DNA from: Sphingobacterium sp.
Lineage (GTDB): Bacteria; Bacteroidota; Bacteroidia; Sphingobacteriales; Sphingobacteriaceae
Length of the DNA stretch: 41,464 nucleotides
Reading direction: 5' to 3'
Assembly: GCA_031253985.1 (NCBI GenBank)
Contig: JAIRVH010000074.1
Coordinates: 1 to 41,464 of the forward strand
A program made the position numbers and the translations under genes. The notes beneath the pieces are model-generated. The model made no database searches. It was given only the letters and a program-made list of their open reading frames with translations, and was not told where the DNA came from. Positions 33,100-41,464 of the stretch are shown in pieces. Each line of letters begins with the position of its first letter. Within the stretch, counting starts at the first letter, position 1.

Positions 33100-34548
33100 A
33101 TGTCACACAAGCCATCTTTTGACGAGGAAATCAAAAGTTATCAAGCACAACAAAATGCTGCAGTAAGCTTAATCCAAATTGTTAGCAACCTATGGTATAA
33201 CCATGCTGTCGAACTTGTCTTTTTTAGAAATCAGCTCATTGATGTAAAATCCAGTTCAATTCTCAACTTACTCAGCGAAAGCACTGTTCTTGCTGAAAAA
33301 TCATTAAACATATTTGAAACACTCCAAGCCGCTCAGGCCTTGGAGAAATTACCGCTTTCTCCTGCACGTATTGATATTGGAAAACTAGCATTGCAGATCA
33401 AGAAATACCGTGTTGACCATGCACAGCTCGTCAATTTTATCAGAGACGAGTTAAAGGGCATTAACCAGCAGCAGGAATTAAAACCGCGAGATGTTGTGCT
33501 CTATGGGTTTGGACGTATTGGTCGATTACTTGCCCGTGAACTTATAAACAAAGCGGGCTCCGGCCAACAGCTCCGCCTGCGCGCTATTGTAACACGGGAT
33601 GCAAACGATGCCAAATCTCTCTTGAAACGGGCAACATTATTAAAAACTGATTCCATACACGGTGAATTTGAAGGAAAAGTACTAGTAGACGCGGAAAATC
33701 AATCACTTATTATTAATGGTATAACTGTTCACCTCATCTCAGCCAAACAACCCGAGGACATCGATTATACGGCGTATGGTATACAGGATGCCTTAGTCAT
33801 TGACAATACCGGAGCATTCCGAGATAAGCAGGAACTCAGTCGTCATTTGTTGTCTAAAGGCACCCTCCAAGTTCTATTGACAGCTCCAGGAAAAGGAATT
33901 CCAAATATCGTTTATGCTGTCAACGAAAAAGATATTGATCTACAAGAACAGCATATATTTTCAGCAGCTTCTTGTACCACCAATGCAATTTCCCCTATTC
34001 TAGCGGTTCTGGAAAATAAAATAGGCATTGAAAAAGGCCATATTGAGACCATACATTCATACACAAATGATCAGAATCTTGTAGATAATATGCACAAGAA
34101 ATCTAGACGCGGGCGTGCCGCTGCATTGAATATGGTGATTACAGAGACTGGCGCCGGCAGCGCTGTTTCAAAAGTACTTCCTTCATTGGCAGGCAAGCTG
34201 ACCTCCAACGCCATTCGTGTCCCTGTGCCAAATGGATCATTGGCTATTTTAAATCTTGAAACAAAATCTAAAATAACTGTCGACGAGATAAATGAGCTTT
34301 TAAGAGAGGCTTCACTTCATGGCGAACTCGTTGAACAGATTAAATTTTCAAAGGACAATGAGCTCGTTTCTTCAGATATCATTGGCAGCACTGCTGCCTC
34401 AATCGTTGATGCCCCCGCTACTATTGTTTCTGCCGACGGCAGGAACGTCATTCTGTATGTTTGGTATGACAATGAGTATGGATATTCACACCAAGTTATG
34501 CGTTTGTCACGCCATATCACGGGTGTGAGAAGATATACTTACTATTAA
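33100..34548 (+). CDS. gap: Glyceraldehyde-3-phosphate dehydrogenase, long form
   Basis: A 482-aa GAPDH, oxidising glyceraldehyde-3-phosphate with NAD(P). The normal enzyme core begins only around residue 130 (VVLYGFGRIGRLLARELI, the nucleotide-binding motif). Catalytic C292 is in SAASCTTNAISP, and HSYTNDQNLVDNMHKKSRRGRAA, NAIRVPVPNGS and WYDNEYGYSHQVMRL follow. The 130-residue helical N-terminal extension (IQIVSNLWYNHAVELVFFRN) is a known feature of a second GAPDH class in Bacteroidota and some other bacteria. The frame is open from 33061, but MSHKPSFDEEIKSY at 33100 follows the promoter box better. A terminator lies 50 bp downstream. Confidence 0.92.
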   Translation: MSHKPSFDEEIKSYQAQQNAAVSLIQIVSNLWYNHAVELVFFRNQLIDVKSSSILNLLSESTVLAEKSLNIFETLQAAQALEKLPLSPARIDIGKLALQIKKYRVDHAQLVNFIRDELKGINQQQELKPRDVVLYGFGRIGRLLARELINKAGSGQQLRLRAIVTRDANDAKSLLKRATLLKTDSIHGEFEGKVLVDAENQSLIINGITVHLISAKQPEDIDYTAYGIQDALVIDNTGAFRDKQELSRHLLSKGTLQVLLTAPGKGIPNIVYAVNEKDIDLQEQHIFSAASCTTNAISPILAVLENKIGIEKGHIETIHSYTNDQNLVDNMHKKSRRGRAAALNMVITETGAGSAVSKVLPSLAGKLTSNAIRVPVPNGSLAILNLETKSKITVDEINELLREASLHGELVEQIKFSKDNELVSSDIIGSTAASIVDAPATIVSADGRNVILYVWYDNEYGYSHQVMRLSRHITGVRRYTYY

Positions 34549-34589
34549 CTAACGGGCCACGCTAAAAGATATAAAAGGCGGCACCACAG

Positions 34590-35867
34590 CTAGCCATGGT
34601 CGGAAGATTCTTCTTCCGACTTTTTTATATTTACATCAGTGCCCTTAAGATATTTCATAATGATCTGTGTTGCACCGGCTTTCTGTAATACATACGCGCG
34701 AGCCAATTTGCCTGCTTCTTGACAAGTAGACTGATCCTGTAGTTTGCAAAATATGCGCTTCAGTTCTTTACTATTCGCAATAGAAAAACCCGAGCCATTT
34801 TCTACAAGATCTCTAGCTTCTTGAAATTTTTTAAAATTAGGACCAAAAAGAACAGGAACGCCATAAGTTGCCGCTTCAAGGGTGTTGTGTATACCTACAC
34901 CAAATCCCCCCCCGATATAGGCCATTTGACCGTAACCATAAAGAGAAGATAACATGCCTATATTATCAATAACAAGCACATTTGATTCCGCTACTACTGC
35001 AGCACTATAAGTTGCCATTTTGGAAAAACGTAGTGCCGCTGGCCAAAGATTAAAAATACTGTTCAAGTGCGATTCATTAATTTCATGTGGCGCTAAGATC
35101 AATTTATAATTGGAATAATCCTGAAACAATTCCTGCAAAATCTGCTCGTCTTCTGGCCAAGTACTTCCTGCAACCAAAATAGGACGATCTCCGATAAATT
35201 GTACTATTTCAGGAATCATCTGCCTATTTTTAGGAAGGTTGACAACCCGGTCGAACCGGGTGTCTCCTGCGAGGCTCGCATTTCTTATCCCAAATTCCTT
35301 TAGTAGACGTACACTTTCCTCATTTTGGACAAAAAAATAGGTTACATAACTTAAAATTTTTAGAAAGAAAGTTCCGTATGCTTGAAAGAAAATCTGTTCA
35401 GGTCGAAAAATGGCAGAAATTAAATAAAGTGGAATAGAGCGCTTATGTAGACCTTCAAAAAAATAATACCAATATTCATACTTGGTAAACAGAACAAAAC
35501 TGGGATTGACAAGATCTAAGAATAACCGAGCATTCTTCGCTGTATCATAAGGGAGATAAAAAACGTAATCTGCCAGATTTGTATTTTTGCGGATCTCGTA
35601 GCCGGAAGGGGAGTAAAATGTTACAATAATTTTATGCTCCAAATAATTATTTTTCACCGCCTCCAGGACTGGTCGCCCTTGCTCAAATTCACCCAATGAA
35701 GCAAAATGAAACCAGATATGTTTTTGGGAAGAATCAACCGTTTGTTTCATCTTGGAATACCAGTCTTTTCGCCCCTCTACCATCAGTCTTGCTTTGGCAT
35801 GAAAAGGGGCCAAAATACGCAGTAAGAGTCCATAAAGAACGATTCCAATTGAATAAAGCAAACGCAT
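34590..35867 (-). CDS. waaA: 3-deoxy-D-manno-octulosonic acid transferase (KdtA/WaaA)
   Basis: A 425-aa GT30 glycosyltransferase that adds Kdo to lipid A precursor at the inner membrane. An N-terminal hydrophobic anchor (about 1-18) is followed by WFHFASLGEFEQGRPVLEAV, a conserved acceptor-side motif with the catalytic Glu, VTFYSPSGYE, FTKYEYWYYFFE, the middle DTRFDRV, GSTWPEDEQIL, LAPHEI, and the donor-site GGGFGVGIHNTLEAATYGVPV. The extreme C-terminus (KKSEEESSDHG) is coded by the GAPDH terminator hairpin. It diverges from the gene at 35933; a -7 box (TATCTTTG) lies at 35894-35901. Confidence 0.93.
   Translation of the reverse strand: MRLLYSIGIVLYGLLLRILAPFHAKARLMVEGRKDWYSKMKQTVDSSQKHIWFHFASLGEFEQGRPVLEAVKNNYLEHKIIVTFYSPSGYEIRKNTNLADYVFYLPYDTAKNARLFLDLVNPSFVLFTKYEYWYYFFEGLHKRSIPLYLISAIFRPEQIFFQAYGTFFLKILSYVTYFFVQNEESVRLLKEFGIRNASLAGDTRFDRVVNLPKNRQMIPEIVQFIGDRPILVAGSTWPEDEQILQELFQDYSNYKLILAPHEINESHLNSIFNLWPAALRFSKMATYSAAVVAESNVLVIDNIGMLSSLYGYGQMAYIGGGFGVGIHNTLEAATYGVPVLFGPNFKKFQEARDLVENGSGFSIANSKELKRIFCKLQDQSTCQEAGKLARAYVLQKAGATQIIMKYLKGTDVNIKKSEEESSDHG
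34599..34626 (+). terminator. GAPDH terminator overlapping the 3' coding end of waaA
   Basis: GTCGGAAGA and TCTTCCGAC form a 9-bp perfect stem with a 4-nt loop, followed by six T on the plus strand. The same bases encode the last residues (SEEESSD) of the convergent waaA gene. Confidence 0.85.
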
Positions 35868-35893
35868 GTTTTTAAAATAATGTTTATCTTAGT

Positions 35894-35901
35894 CAAAGAT
35901 A
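35894..35901 (-). promoter_or_regulatory. -7 promoter box of waaA
   Basis: The minus strand reads TATCTTTG (TAnnTTTG), 26 bp before the waaA ATG in the divergent intergenic space. Confidence 0.45.
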
Positions 35902-35932
35902 TTAAACCCATTTCATTAAAAGGAACCATTGA

Positions 35933-36925
35933 GTGGAAAATAAACATCGCAAGCGAATTTTGATAACAGGTGCAGCAGGCTTCCTAGGTTCCCATCTTTG
36001 CGATCGCTTTATTGCAGAAGATTATGATGTCATTGGGATGGACAACCTGATTACCGGAGACCTACAGAACATTGCACATTTATTCAAATTGGAAAATTTT
36101 GACTTCTATCATCACGATGTATCAAAATTTGTCCACGTCCCCGGGCATCTGGATTATATCTTACATTTTGCGTCGCCGGCAAGTCCTGTCGATTACCTTA
36201 AGATCCCAATACAAACACTGAAAGTTGGATCCTTAGGCACGCATAATCTCCTCGGATTAGCACGCGCAAAACAAGCGCGCATATTGGTTGCATCTACTTC
36301 AGAAGTTTATGGAGACCCTCTAGTTTCTCCTCAATCCGAAAACTATTGGGGCAATGTAAACCCCGTGGGACCTCGAGGGGTGTATGATGAAGCGAAACGT
36401 TTCCAGGAGGCAATAACCATGGCTTATCACAACGCCCATGGTTTGGATACCCGTATTGTCAGAATATTTAACACCTTTGGTTCAAGAATGCGCCTCAATG
36501 ATCGCCGAGCTATCCCGACATTCATCGCTCAGGCCATACGTGGAGAGGATATCACCATTTTTGGAGACGGTTCACAGACACGATCATTTTGCTATATCGA
36601 TGATCAAATCGAAGGCATCTATCGATTGTTGCATTCTGATTGTGTAAATCCCATCAATATTGGCAATCCCGACGAAATTACCTTGCTCCAATTGGCCAAA
36701 GAGATCATAGCATTAACAGGAAGTTCAAGTAAAATTACTTATGAAGCCTTACCGGTCGATGACCCGAAACAACGGAAACCCGATATTGGAATGGCCAAAT
36801 TAAAATTAGCTTGGCAACCTGAAATAGACCGGAAAACAGGATTAAAAAAGACCATTGAATTTTACAAAGAGATTCCTTTAGAGAATTTATCACATAAAGA
36901 CTTTACTTACTATAATCAACAATAA
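35933..36925 (+). CDS. UDP-glucuronate decarboxylase-type NAD-dependent epimerase/dehydratase
   Basis: A 330-aa extended short-chain dehydrogenase. NAD motif [10 protein letters not shown] (residues about 13-22), active-site STSEVYGD and the Tyr-x3-Lys pair [15 protein letters not shown], the substrate loop [10 protein letters not shown] and the C-terminal [17 protein letters not shown]. These match UDP-xylose synthase-like enzymes ([18 protein letters not shown]). It starts with GTG: the codon before it is an in-frame stop, and AAAAGGA lies 9 bp upstream. It overlaps galE by one base (TAATG), so both nucleotide-sugar enzymes are co-expressed. Confidence 0.85.
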   Translation: MENKHRKRILITGAAGFLGSHLCDRFIAEDYDVIGMDNLITGDLQNIAHLFKLENFDFYHHDVSKFVHVPGHLDYILHFASPASPVDYLKIPIQTLKVGSLGTHNLLGLARAKQARILVASTSEVYGDPLVSPQSENYWGNVNPVGPRGVYDEAKRFQEAITMAYHNAHGLDTRIVRIFNTFGSRMRLNDRRAIPTFIAQAIRGEDITIFGDGSQTRSFCYIDDQIEGIYRLLHSDCVNPINIGNPDEITLLQLAKEIIALTGSSSKITYEALPVDDPKQRKPDIGMAKLKLAWQPEIDRKTGLKKTIEFYKEIPLENLSHKDFTYYNQQ

Positions 36926-37956
36926 TGAACAAAAAAATATTAGTCACAGGGGGAACGGGTTATATCGGTTCACACACAGTAGTTGAACTTCATCAAGCAG
37001 GATATGTTCCTGTTATTGTCGATGATCTATCGAATTCAAACATTAAAATTTTAGATCAGATCGAGAAGATCATTGGTGCTAAACCCGAATTCCATCAATT
37101 CGATCTTTGTGATACAAACAAAGTCAATGATTTTGTAAAAAACAATACGGACATTTCAGGCATTATCCATTTTGCGGCATCTAAAGCTGTTGGTGAATCG
37201 GTGCAAAAACCATTAAAGTATTACCACAACAATTTCTTTTCATTAATCAATTTGTTGGAAGCTTATCAAAATAAACCGATTAATTTCGTATTCTCTTCAA
37301 GTTGTACTGTATACGGTGAGCCAGACTACCTGCCTGTAGATGAAAGTGCTCCTGTTAAAAAAGCGACTTCCCCATACGGAAACACTAAACAAATCGCTGA
37401 AGAAATATTACAAGAAACTGCTTCGGCATATGACAACTATAATATTATTGCTTTACGTTACTTCAATCCAGTTGGAGCACATGAATCCGCTTTAATCGGC
37501 GAATTACCAAATGGTGTACCGCAAAATCTATTGCCTTTCATCACGCAGACCGCAATTGGAAAACGAGAAAAACTAACCGTTTTTGGGTCAGATTATGATA
37601 CCCCAGATGGCTCTTGCATCCGCGATTATATCCATGTAGTTGATTTAGCTAAAGCGCATGTTGCAGCTATCAAATTATTAGAACAAGGTAACCCAAATGG
37701 AAAATACGACGTATTCAATGTGGGAACCGGAAATGGATATTCTGTTCTTGAAGCGATTAAAGCATTTGAAAAGGCCTCTGGACAGAAATTAAATTACGAA
37801 TTTGGTCCTCGCCGTGATGGAGATATTGTCAAAGTATACGGTGATGTCACTAAATCAGCCAATCAGCTGCATTGGAAAGCAGCTCTCGGCATAGACGAAA
37901 TGATGGCCTCTGCTTGGGCTTGGGAAAAAAATCTACAGGAAAATCCCCTGGATTAA
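36925..37956 (+). CDS. galE: UDP-glucose 4-epimerase
   Basis: A 343-aa GalE interconverting UDP-glucose and UDP-galactose. NAD motif GGTGYIGSHTVVELHQAG, then HFAASKAVGESVQKPLKYY, FSSSCTVYGEPDYLPVDES, catalytic Tyr-x3-Lys in SPYGNTKQIAEEIL, RYFNPVGAHESALIGELPNG, and DTPDGSCIRDYIHVVDLAKAH (quoted in part: GSCIRDYIHVVDLAKAH). All are canonical. It starts in a 1-bp stop/start overlap with the preceding decarboxylase-type gene. A very strong terminator follows within 15 bp. Confidence 0.96.
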   Translation: MNKKILVTGGTGYIGSHTVVELHQAGYVPVIVDDLSNSNIKILDQIEKIIGAKPEFHQFDLCDTNKVNDFVKNNTDISGIIHFAASKAVGESVQKPLKYYHNNFFSLINLLEAYQNKPINFVFSSSCTVYGEPDYLPVDESAPVKKATSPYGNTKQIAEEILQETASAYDNYNIIALRYFNPVGAHESALIGELPNGVPQNLLPFITQTAIGKREKLTVFGSDYDTPDGSCIRDYIHVVDLAKAHVAAIKLLEQGNPNGKYDVFNVGTGNGYSVLEAIKAFEKASGQKLNYEFGPRRDGDIVKVYGDVTKSANQLHWKAALGIDEMMASAWAWEKNLQENPLD

Positions 37957-37960
37957 AAAT

Positions 37961-38001
37961 AAAAAAAACGTCCAATGTCAGCGACATTGGACGTTTTTTT
38001 T
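37961..38001. terminator. Strong bidirectional terminator after galE
   Basis: ACGTCCAATGTC and GACATTGGACGT pair perfectly around AGC. A-runs lie on the left and T-runs on the right, so the stem is extended and both converging transcripts (galE, and the TPR regulator ending at 38050) can terminate here. Confidence 0.95.
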
Positions 38002-38049
38002 ATTGCGCATTTTCTATTGATGCCCCACGATTATGGATAATTAAGATCC

Positions 38050-39792
38050 TTAAACAAACTCCTTATCTGAAATATATTCCATGAGTACACCAGCTTGGTC
38101 CCCAAGTTTCTTTTTCAGACGCTGCATTGATTTTTTTATTGCATCAGGAGTGACACCAAGGACATTGGCAACTTCCTTATTATTTAGCCCCAATTTCATA
38201 AGCACAATGACCCGCAGATTAGATTCGGTGATATCGGAAAATTTGGATTGTATATCTTGCAGTAAATTGGGGAATTCTTTTACAATCAATAATTTAAATT
38301 CCTGCCATTTCTCTTCGGTAATAAGATGCGACTGTAGCAACGTTTTCAGTTCATCACGATCCTTTTCAACAACATTCCCTCTTTCCTCAAGCATCGCTGA
38401 AAGCACATTTATCTGTTCATTATTTCTCTTGAGATAAGCGACATACTCTTCCACCTGACTTTTGGAACTTACCAATTCTCTATCCAATTCAGCCTTTGTA
38501 TATTTTAAATTAAGAAGCTGATATTCATAATCACGTATCCGTTTTCTGGCACGGGATCGTACAGCATTGTATATAAAGAAGAATAACACCAGTACCAACA
38601 AACTTACGATCAGCCATAGTCGTCTTTCGGTTTGCTTTTTCTTAATAACAGCTTGTGCCAGCGATAATTTATCGGCATACTTTTGCTTATCAGCCATAAA
38701 CTTCAATTGTGACAATACCGGATCGCCATCTAAAAAGCGTAAAGAGTCCTGGAGGCGTTCAATCCTTCTTCGCGCATTCAGCTCACGGTCCGTATCCCGG
38801 CTTTGAATCGCCAGATTCAGCTTGTGGATCTCAAGTTCAAGTATCGTTTTCTTATCGTCCGAGCCAGACAAAAGAGACTCAGCCTCCGCTATCATTTGTC
38901 GGACATCTTTAGTTTCCTTACTCGCTATGTTTAAACGGATCCGCATCATTAAGGCAAAGATTGTGTTTCGGTCATTACCAAGAGATCTTGAAATTTCAAG
39001 ATCCTTATCCAGCAGCAATAAAGCCTTACGATAATCCTTCATGCCTTCAAATACCGCGGCCTGATTACCCAAAATCTTTGCGTAACGCAAAGAGTCATTT
39101 TCAGAAAGAGCCAAAGTTTGAGCCAGTTCAAAATTTTTCATTGCCTGCAGCGTATCCCCACCGCTTTTTAATGTCAATACGCCTAAATTGTCTAAAATTT
39201 CGGCTTTTAATCTTGATGAAATTTGTTCCTGTTGCTGCCCTAAATTTAGGTATTTGATTCCAGAGGTATAATCGCCTAAGGTTCCAAAAAAATAACCGAG
39301 CTTCTTATAGGTTTGTGTTAGGTCTAAAACAAGTTCTTTGGGGATATCTTCCAGTCCTTTTTCTCCTTCCAAGATAAAAGGTAAAGCTTCAGAAGCTTTC
39401 AGACATCGATATAGATAAAATCCGTACATTACTTTAACCCAAGCTCGTACATTTTGGTAGCTATACCCCTCTTCAAGATCCAGGGCTTTCAAATAGTATT
39501 TGTCACTAAAACTATTTCTTGCACCTTCATCATTAAAAGACTGATCCGCCAGTAGACAATAATAGATTGCCAAAAGTGCCTTATCATTTTTTCGTACCGC
39601 TTGGCTAAAATATGGTGCAAGATATTTACTTAAGGTTAGACTAGAGGTTTGATACTTTTCTGACTCCTTGATAATTGTTTCGTAAAAGTTCTTTTCTTCA
39701 ACCGAGGAATTGGCATCCATTAGATCCATCCCACAGACAACATGAAAAGGCATGATTGTTAGGAAAAGAAGAAATAGAAGAAATCGAAACAT
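38050..39792 (-). CDS. TPR / transmembrane / coiled-coil / HTH regulator
   Basis: A 580-aa putative one-component membrane regulator. Signal or anchor about 1-21. A periplasmic TPR solenoid spans about 25-370, with recognisable helices such as LKAEILDNLGVLTLKSGGDT and RYAKILGNQAAVFEGMKDYR. A single membrane helix (about 392-412, WLIVSLLVLVLFFFIYNAV) is followed by a long coiled coil (about 420-490) and a C-terminal LuxR/sigma-70-region-4-like HTH (VLMKLGLNNKEVANVLGVTP, then DAIKKSMQRLKKKLG). This architecture is frequent in Bacteroidota, but ligands and targets are mostly unknown. Appears monocistronic. Confidence 0.85.
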   Translation of the reverse strand: MFRFLLFLLFLTIMPFHVVCGMDLMDANSSVEEKNFYETIIKESEKYQTSSLTLSKYLAPYFSQAVRKNDKALLAIYYCLLADQSFNDEGARNSFSDKYYLKALDLEEGYSYQNVRAWVKVMYGFYLYRCLKASEALPFILEGEKGLEDIPKELVLDLTQTYKKLGYFFGTLGDYTSGIKYLNLGQQQEQISSRLKAEILDNLGVLTLKSGGDTLQAMKNFELAQTLALSENDSLRYAKILGNQAAVFEGMKDYRKALLLLDKDLEISRSLGNDRNTIFALMMRIRLNIASKETKDVRQMIAEAESLLSGSDDKKTILELEIHKLNLAIQSRDTDRELNARRRIERLQDSLRFLDGDPVLSQLKFMADKQKYADKLSLAQAVIKKKQTERRLWLIVSLLVLVLFFFIYNAVRSRARKRIRDYEYQLLNLKYTKAELDRELVSSKSQVEEYVAYLKRNNEQINVLSAMLEERGNVVEKDRDELKTLLQSHLITEEKWQEFKLLIVKEFPNLLQDIQSKFSDITESNLRVIVLMKLGLNNKEVANVLGVTPDAIKKSMQRLKKKLGDQAGVLMEYISDKEFV

Positions 39793-40044
39793 ATCGGTAC
39801 AGGCATTGAATTTCGCAATAAAAATAAAAAATAATTTTAATTAAATCGCCATAAGACAAAATCAACTCGCACAAACTATCCTGAGGGTTAGAGCGCCAAT
39901 TATGGACTTAAACTCTCTCCGATTAATAAAAGAATAGAGCTACAGCCACTCCGCTGTTGTAGTAGCATCGAACGAAGCAGGCACATATTAAAAAAAACTT
40001 CGCGCGATTCAAAAGGGAGCAAATCAGTCATTTCATATAAGTTA
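39793..40044. other. Intergenic spacer without a gene
   Basis: About 250 bp holding no plausible frame or RNA. Around 39940-39970 there is a weak hairpin (GCTAC...GTAGC). The word CGAACGAAGCAGGCAC (39969-39984) resembles sequence in the cruciform element at 27219-27386. Confidence 0.4.
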
Positions 40045-40626
40045 TTATTCCGCATCAAAATGATAAATGCGATTTGGTGTAATCGCCTGCGTTAATTGCA
40101 CATCGTATTCATTTTTATCCCAGATGACATCAATTGGATCAAAAAACGATAATCCAACACGCTGTACATCGACTTTACAACCAGAGAAAAAGCGGTCATA
40201 AAATCCCTTCCCATATCCCACTCTATAACCAAAAAGATCAAAGATTAACAAAGGGACTATTATCATATCAATAGCTGATGAGGCCACCTGGACACCCGAT
40301 ATTGGCTCAGAAATACCCCATTTATTCGTTTCAAATAGGGTATGTTCATCCAATATATAATGTTGCATCGAACAATCCTCAAAATTAGATCGGGAAACAA
40401 CAATTTTTATTTGCGGAAAAACCTGTTGCACGTAATTTATGATTGGATAAGTGTTCGGTTCGTGGTATTTTTCTATGGGAATAAAAATATGTAGAAAGGC
40501 TATCTTTGAGAGATCAACCTTTGTAAATTGAAAAAGAAGAAGTTCATTAAGTGCAATTTCGACGTCCAATGACAGCTGACATCGTTTAATCTTATATTCT
40601 AATCTTAATTCCTTTTTTGATTTCAT
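40045..40626 (-). CDS. 5-formyltetrahydrofolate cyclo-ligase
   Basis: A 193-aa MTHFS family enzyme that converts 5-formyl-THF to 5,10-methenyl-THF with ATP. The N-terminal KSKKELRLEYKIKRCQLS is basic and typical of the family. The ATP/folate site motif GYRVGYGKGFYDRFFS (conserved GxGxGxYDR) and a preceding MIIVPLLIFDLFG are clear. The length is standard. It stands alone between a gene-free spacer and efp. Confidence 0.93.
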   Translation of the reverse strand: MKSKKELRLEYKIKRCQLSLDVEIALNELLLFQFTKVDLSKIAFLHIFIPIEKYHEPNTYPIINYVQQVFPQIKIVVSRSNFEDCSMQHYILDEHTLFETNKWGISEPISGVQVASSAIDMIIVPLLIFDLFGYRVGYGKGFYDRFFSGCKVDVQRVGLSFFDPIDVIWDKNEYDVQLTQAITPNRIYHFDAE

Positions 40627-40810
40627 CGTTAAAATAATTATTTATTAAAATTAGTCTCAATACCATCCAAAGGATCCTTTAGCGGATAGCACTTATGTCA
40701 ATATTAACCAAAAATAACCTTCCTGACAATTCAATTGTATTTAAGTCAAAAAAAAATAGAAATTCTAGTTCGAAACCGAAAAACTGACACTCAAATCTAT
40801 TCAAAACACA
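40627..40810. other. Intergenic spacer, AT-rich
   Basis: No gene seen. It contains a perfect 12-bp palindrome AAAGGATCCTTT (40669-40680) 43 bp upstream of the cyclo-ligase ATG, which might be an operator but could be chance. Confidence 0.35.
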
Positions 40811-40846
40811 AAAAAAACGGCCTTGTAGCGAGCGCTATCAAGACCG
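40811..40846 (-). terminator. Rho-independent terminator of efp
   Basis: On the minus strand CGGTCTTGATAGCG pairs with CGCTACAAGGCCG (one G-U pair, one bulged A) and runs into seven or more T. It lies 31 bp after the efp stop. Confidence 0.88.
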
Positions 40847-40876
40847 AATAATCAACCTAAACCTAAAATCTTTATA

Positions 40877-41437
40877 TTATTTTACGCGCTCGATATAATT
40901 ACCAGTTTGCGTATCAATTCTTACTTTCTCACCTTGATTAATGAACAACGGTACCATAATCTCAACACCTGTCTCTACAGTCGCTTTTTTCAAAGCATTT
41001 GTAGAAGTATCTCCTTTTACATCCGGTTCAGTATATGTAATTTCCAACTCTACACTTTTTGGAGCTTCTGCCATAATAGGCTCATCGCTTTCAAAAGCAA
41101 TAATTACAGTCATTCCCTCTTTCAAGAAACGTGCTGAATCACCAAACAAAAATTTGGGAATATTAAATTGCTCGTATGTATTATTATCCATTACCACGAA
41201 GAAGTCACCATCTTCATATAAATATTGATAATCACTCGTTTCTACTCGTGCTATCTCTACAGACTCATCAACCCTAAAACGGTATTCAACTAACTTTCCG
41301 GTTTTAACATTACGCATTCTAGCTTGATAGAATGCACGTAAATTACCTGGTGTACGGTGTATATATTCTTCTACGGATACTAATTCTCCGTTAAATCTTA
41401 AGATATTTCCTGATTTTACCTCTGATGCCTTAGCCAT
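40877..41437 (-). CDS. efp: Translation elongation factor P
   Basis: A 186-aa EF-P that relieves ribosome stalling at proline runs. Three beta-barrel domains are visible: KOW-like N-terminus (MAKASEVKSGNILRFNGELV), OB domain 1 (about 66-125) and the C-terminal domain ending GEKVRIDTQTGNYIERVK. The domain I tip loop reads R28-T-P-G-N32-L-R-A-F. The residue aligned to the modified Lys34 of E. coli or Arg32 of Pseudomonas is Asn32, so neither known modification could occur at that position. This loop is the usual form in Bacteroidota. The start codon lies 27 bp from the window edge, so the promoter is not fully visible. Confidence 0.95.
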   Translation of the reverse strand: MAKASEVKSGNILRFNGELVSVEEYIHRTPGNLRAFYQARMRNVKTGKLVEYRFRVDESVEIARVETSDYQYLYEDGDFFVVMDNNTYEQFNIPKFLFGDSARFLKEGMTVIIAFESDEPIMAEAPKSVELEITYTEPDVKGDTSTNALKKATVETGVEIMVPLFINQGEKVRIDTQTGNYIERVK

Positions 41438-41464
41438 TCTTTGAATTGAACTTTAAACGGTTAT

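Noticed and set aside
40669..40680. AAAGGATCCTTT palindrome as an operator
   Set aside because: Only 12 bp, no promoter box at a suitable distance was found, and short AT-flanked palindromes are expected by chance in a 41-kb window.
1..41464. CRISPR array, prophage, insertion sequence or integron
   Set aside because: No regularly spaced repeats, transposase, integrase or phage structural genes were seen. The only tandem repeat is the hexamer in ureD.

Overview
The window looks like chromosomal DNA from a Sphingobacterium-type member of the Bacteroidota. The evidence is the AT-rich base composition with AT-rich spacers, repeated promoter -7 boxes of the Bacteroidetes form TAnnTTTG, a PGNLRAF-type elongation factor P, and typical Bacteroidota gene neighbourhoods (miaB / sigma-54 activator / lptE / TPR gene). 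No phage, insertion sequence, CRISPR array, rRNA or tRNA was found.

Layout. 1-4.4 kb (minus): an operon of miaB, an enhancer-binding regulator, lptE and a TPR gene. 4.5-9.4 kb (minus): an OmpA-type lipoprotein, a carboxypeptidase-regulatory-like exported protein, rlmD with a small partner gene, and a TetR regulator. 9.4-12.3 kb (minus): pheS, ssb and mutY. 12.3-19.4 kb (minus): a complete urease operon in the order outer-membrane porin, ureA, ureB, ureC, ureE, ureF, ureG, ureD, second ureE-like gene. An OmpR-type response regulator and histidine kinase lie directly upstream on the same strand (19.5-21.6 kb). 21.9-23.8 kb (plus): a WG-repeat protein overlapping a small membrane protein gene. 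23.9-27.2 kb (plus): a reactive-sulfur gene set with a split YeeE/YedE transporter, a TauE/SafE permease and a CstB-like persulfide dioxygenase-rhodanese fusion. 27.4-34.5 kb: an unknown membrane protein, an M1 peptidase, a Tat-exported glycosidase-like protein, hemW and a long GAPDH. 34.6-41.4 kb: waaA (kdtA), a UDP-glucuronate decarboxylase-type gene, galE, a TPR/transmembrane/HTH regulator, 5-formyl-THF cyclo-ligase and efp.

The most unusual locus is the urease region. UreC has every canonical active-site residue but starts about 48 residues early relative to Klebsiella UreC, and the extra segment looks like a twin-arginine (Tat) signal (NRREWIK followed by a hydrophobic stretch). A canonical Tat signal occurs elsewhere in the window, on the glycosidase-like protein. 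The urease operon also begins with an outer-membrane porin, has two UreE paralogues sharing a CxC motif, has a UreD with an in-frame hexanucleotide repeat coding E(KE)11, shows no inner-membrane urea or nickel transporter, and sits beside a sensor kinase with a histidine-rich periplasmic domain. Together these suggest a hypothesis of an exported or membrane-attached urease. That is inference and needs localisation data.

Other notable structure includes a perfect GTAACA-TT-TGTTAC palindrome about 40 bp before the predicted start of the sulfur operon, two large imperfect inverted-repeat elements in intergenic DNA (about 21.7 and 27.2 kb), a group of genes whose -7 box lies only 4-8 bp from the start codon (predicted leaderless mRNAs), and a terminator of the GAPDH gene embedded in the 3' coding end of waaA.
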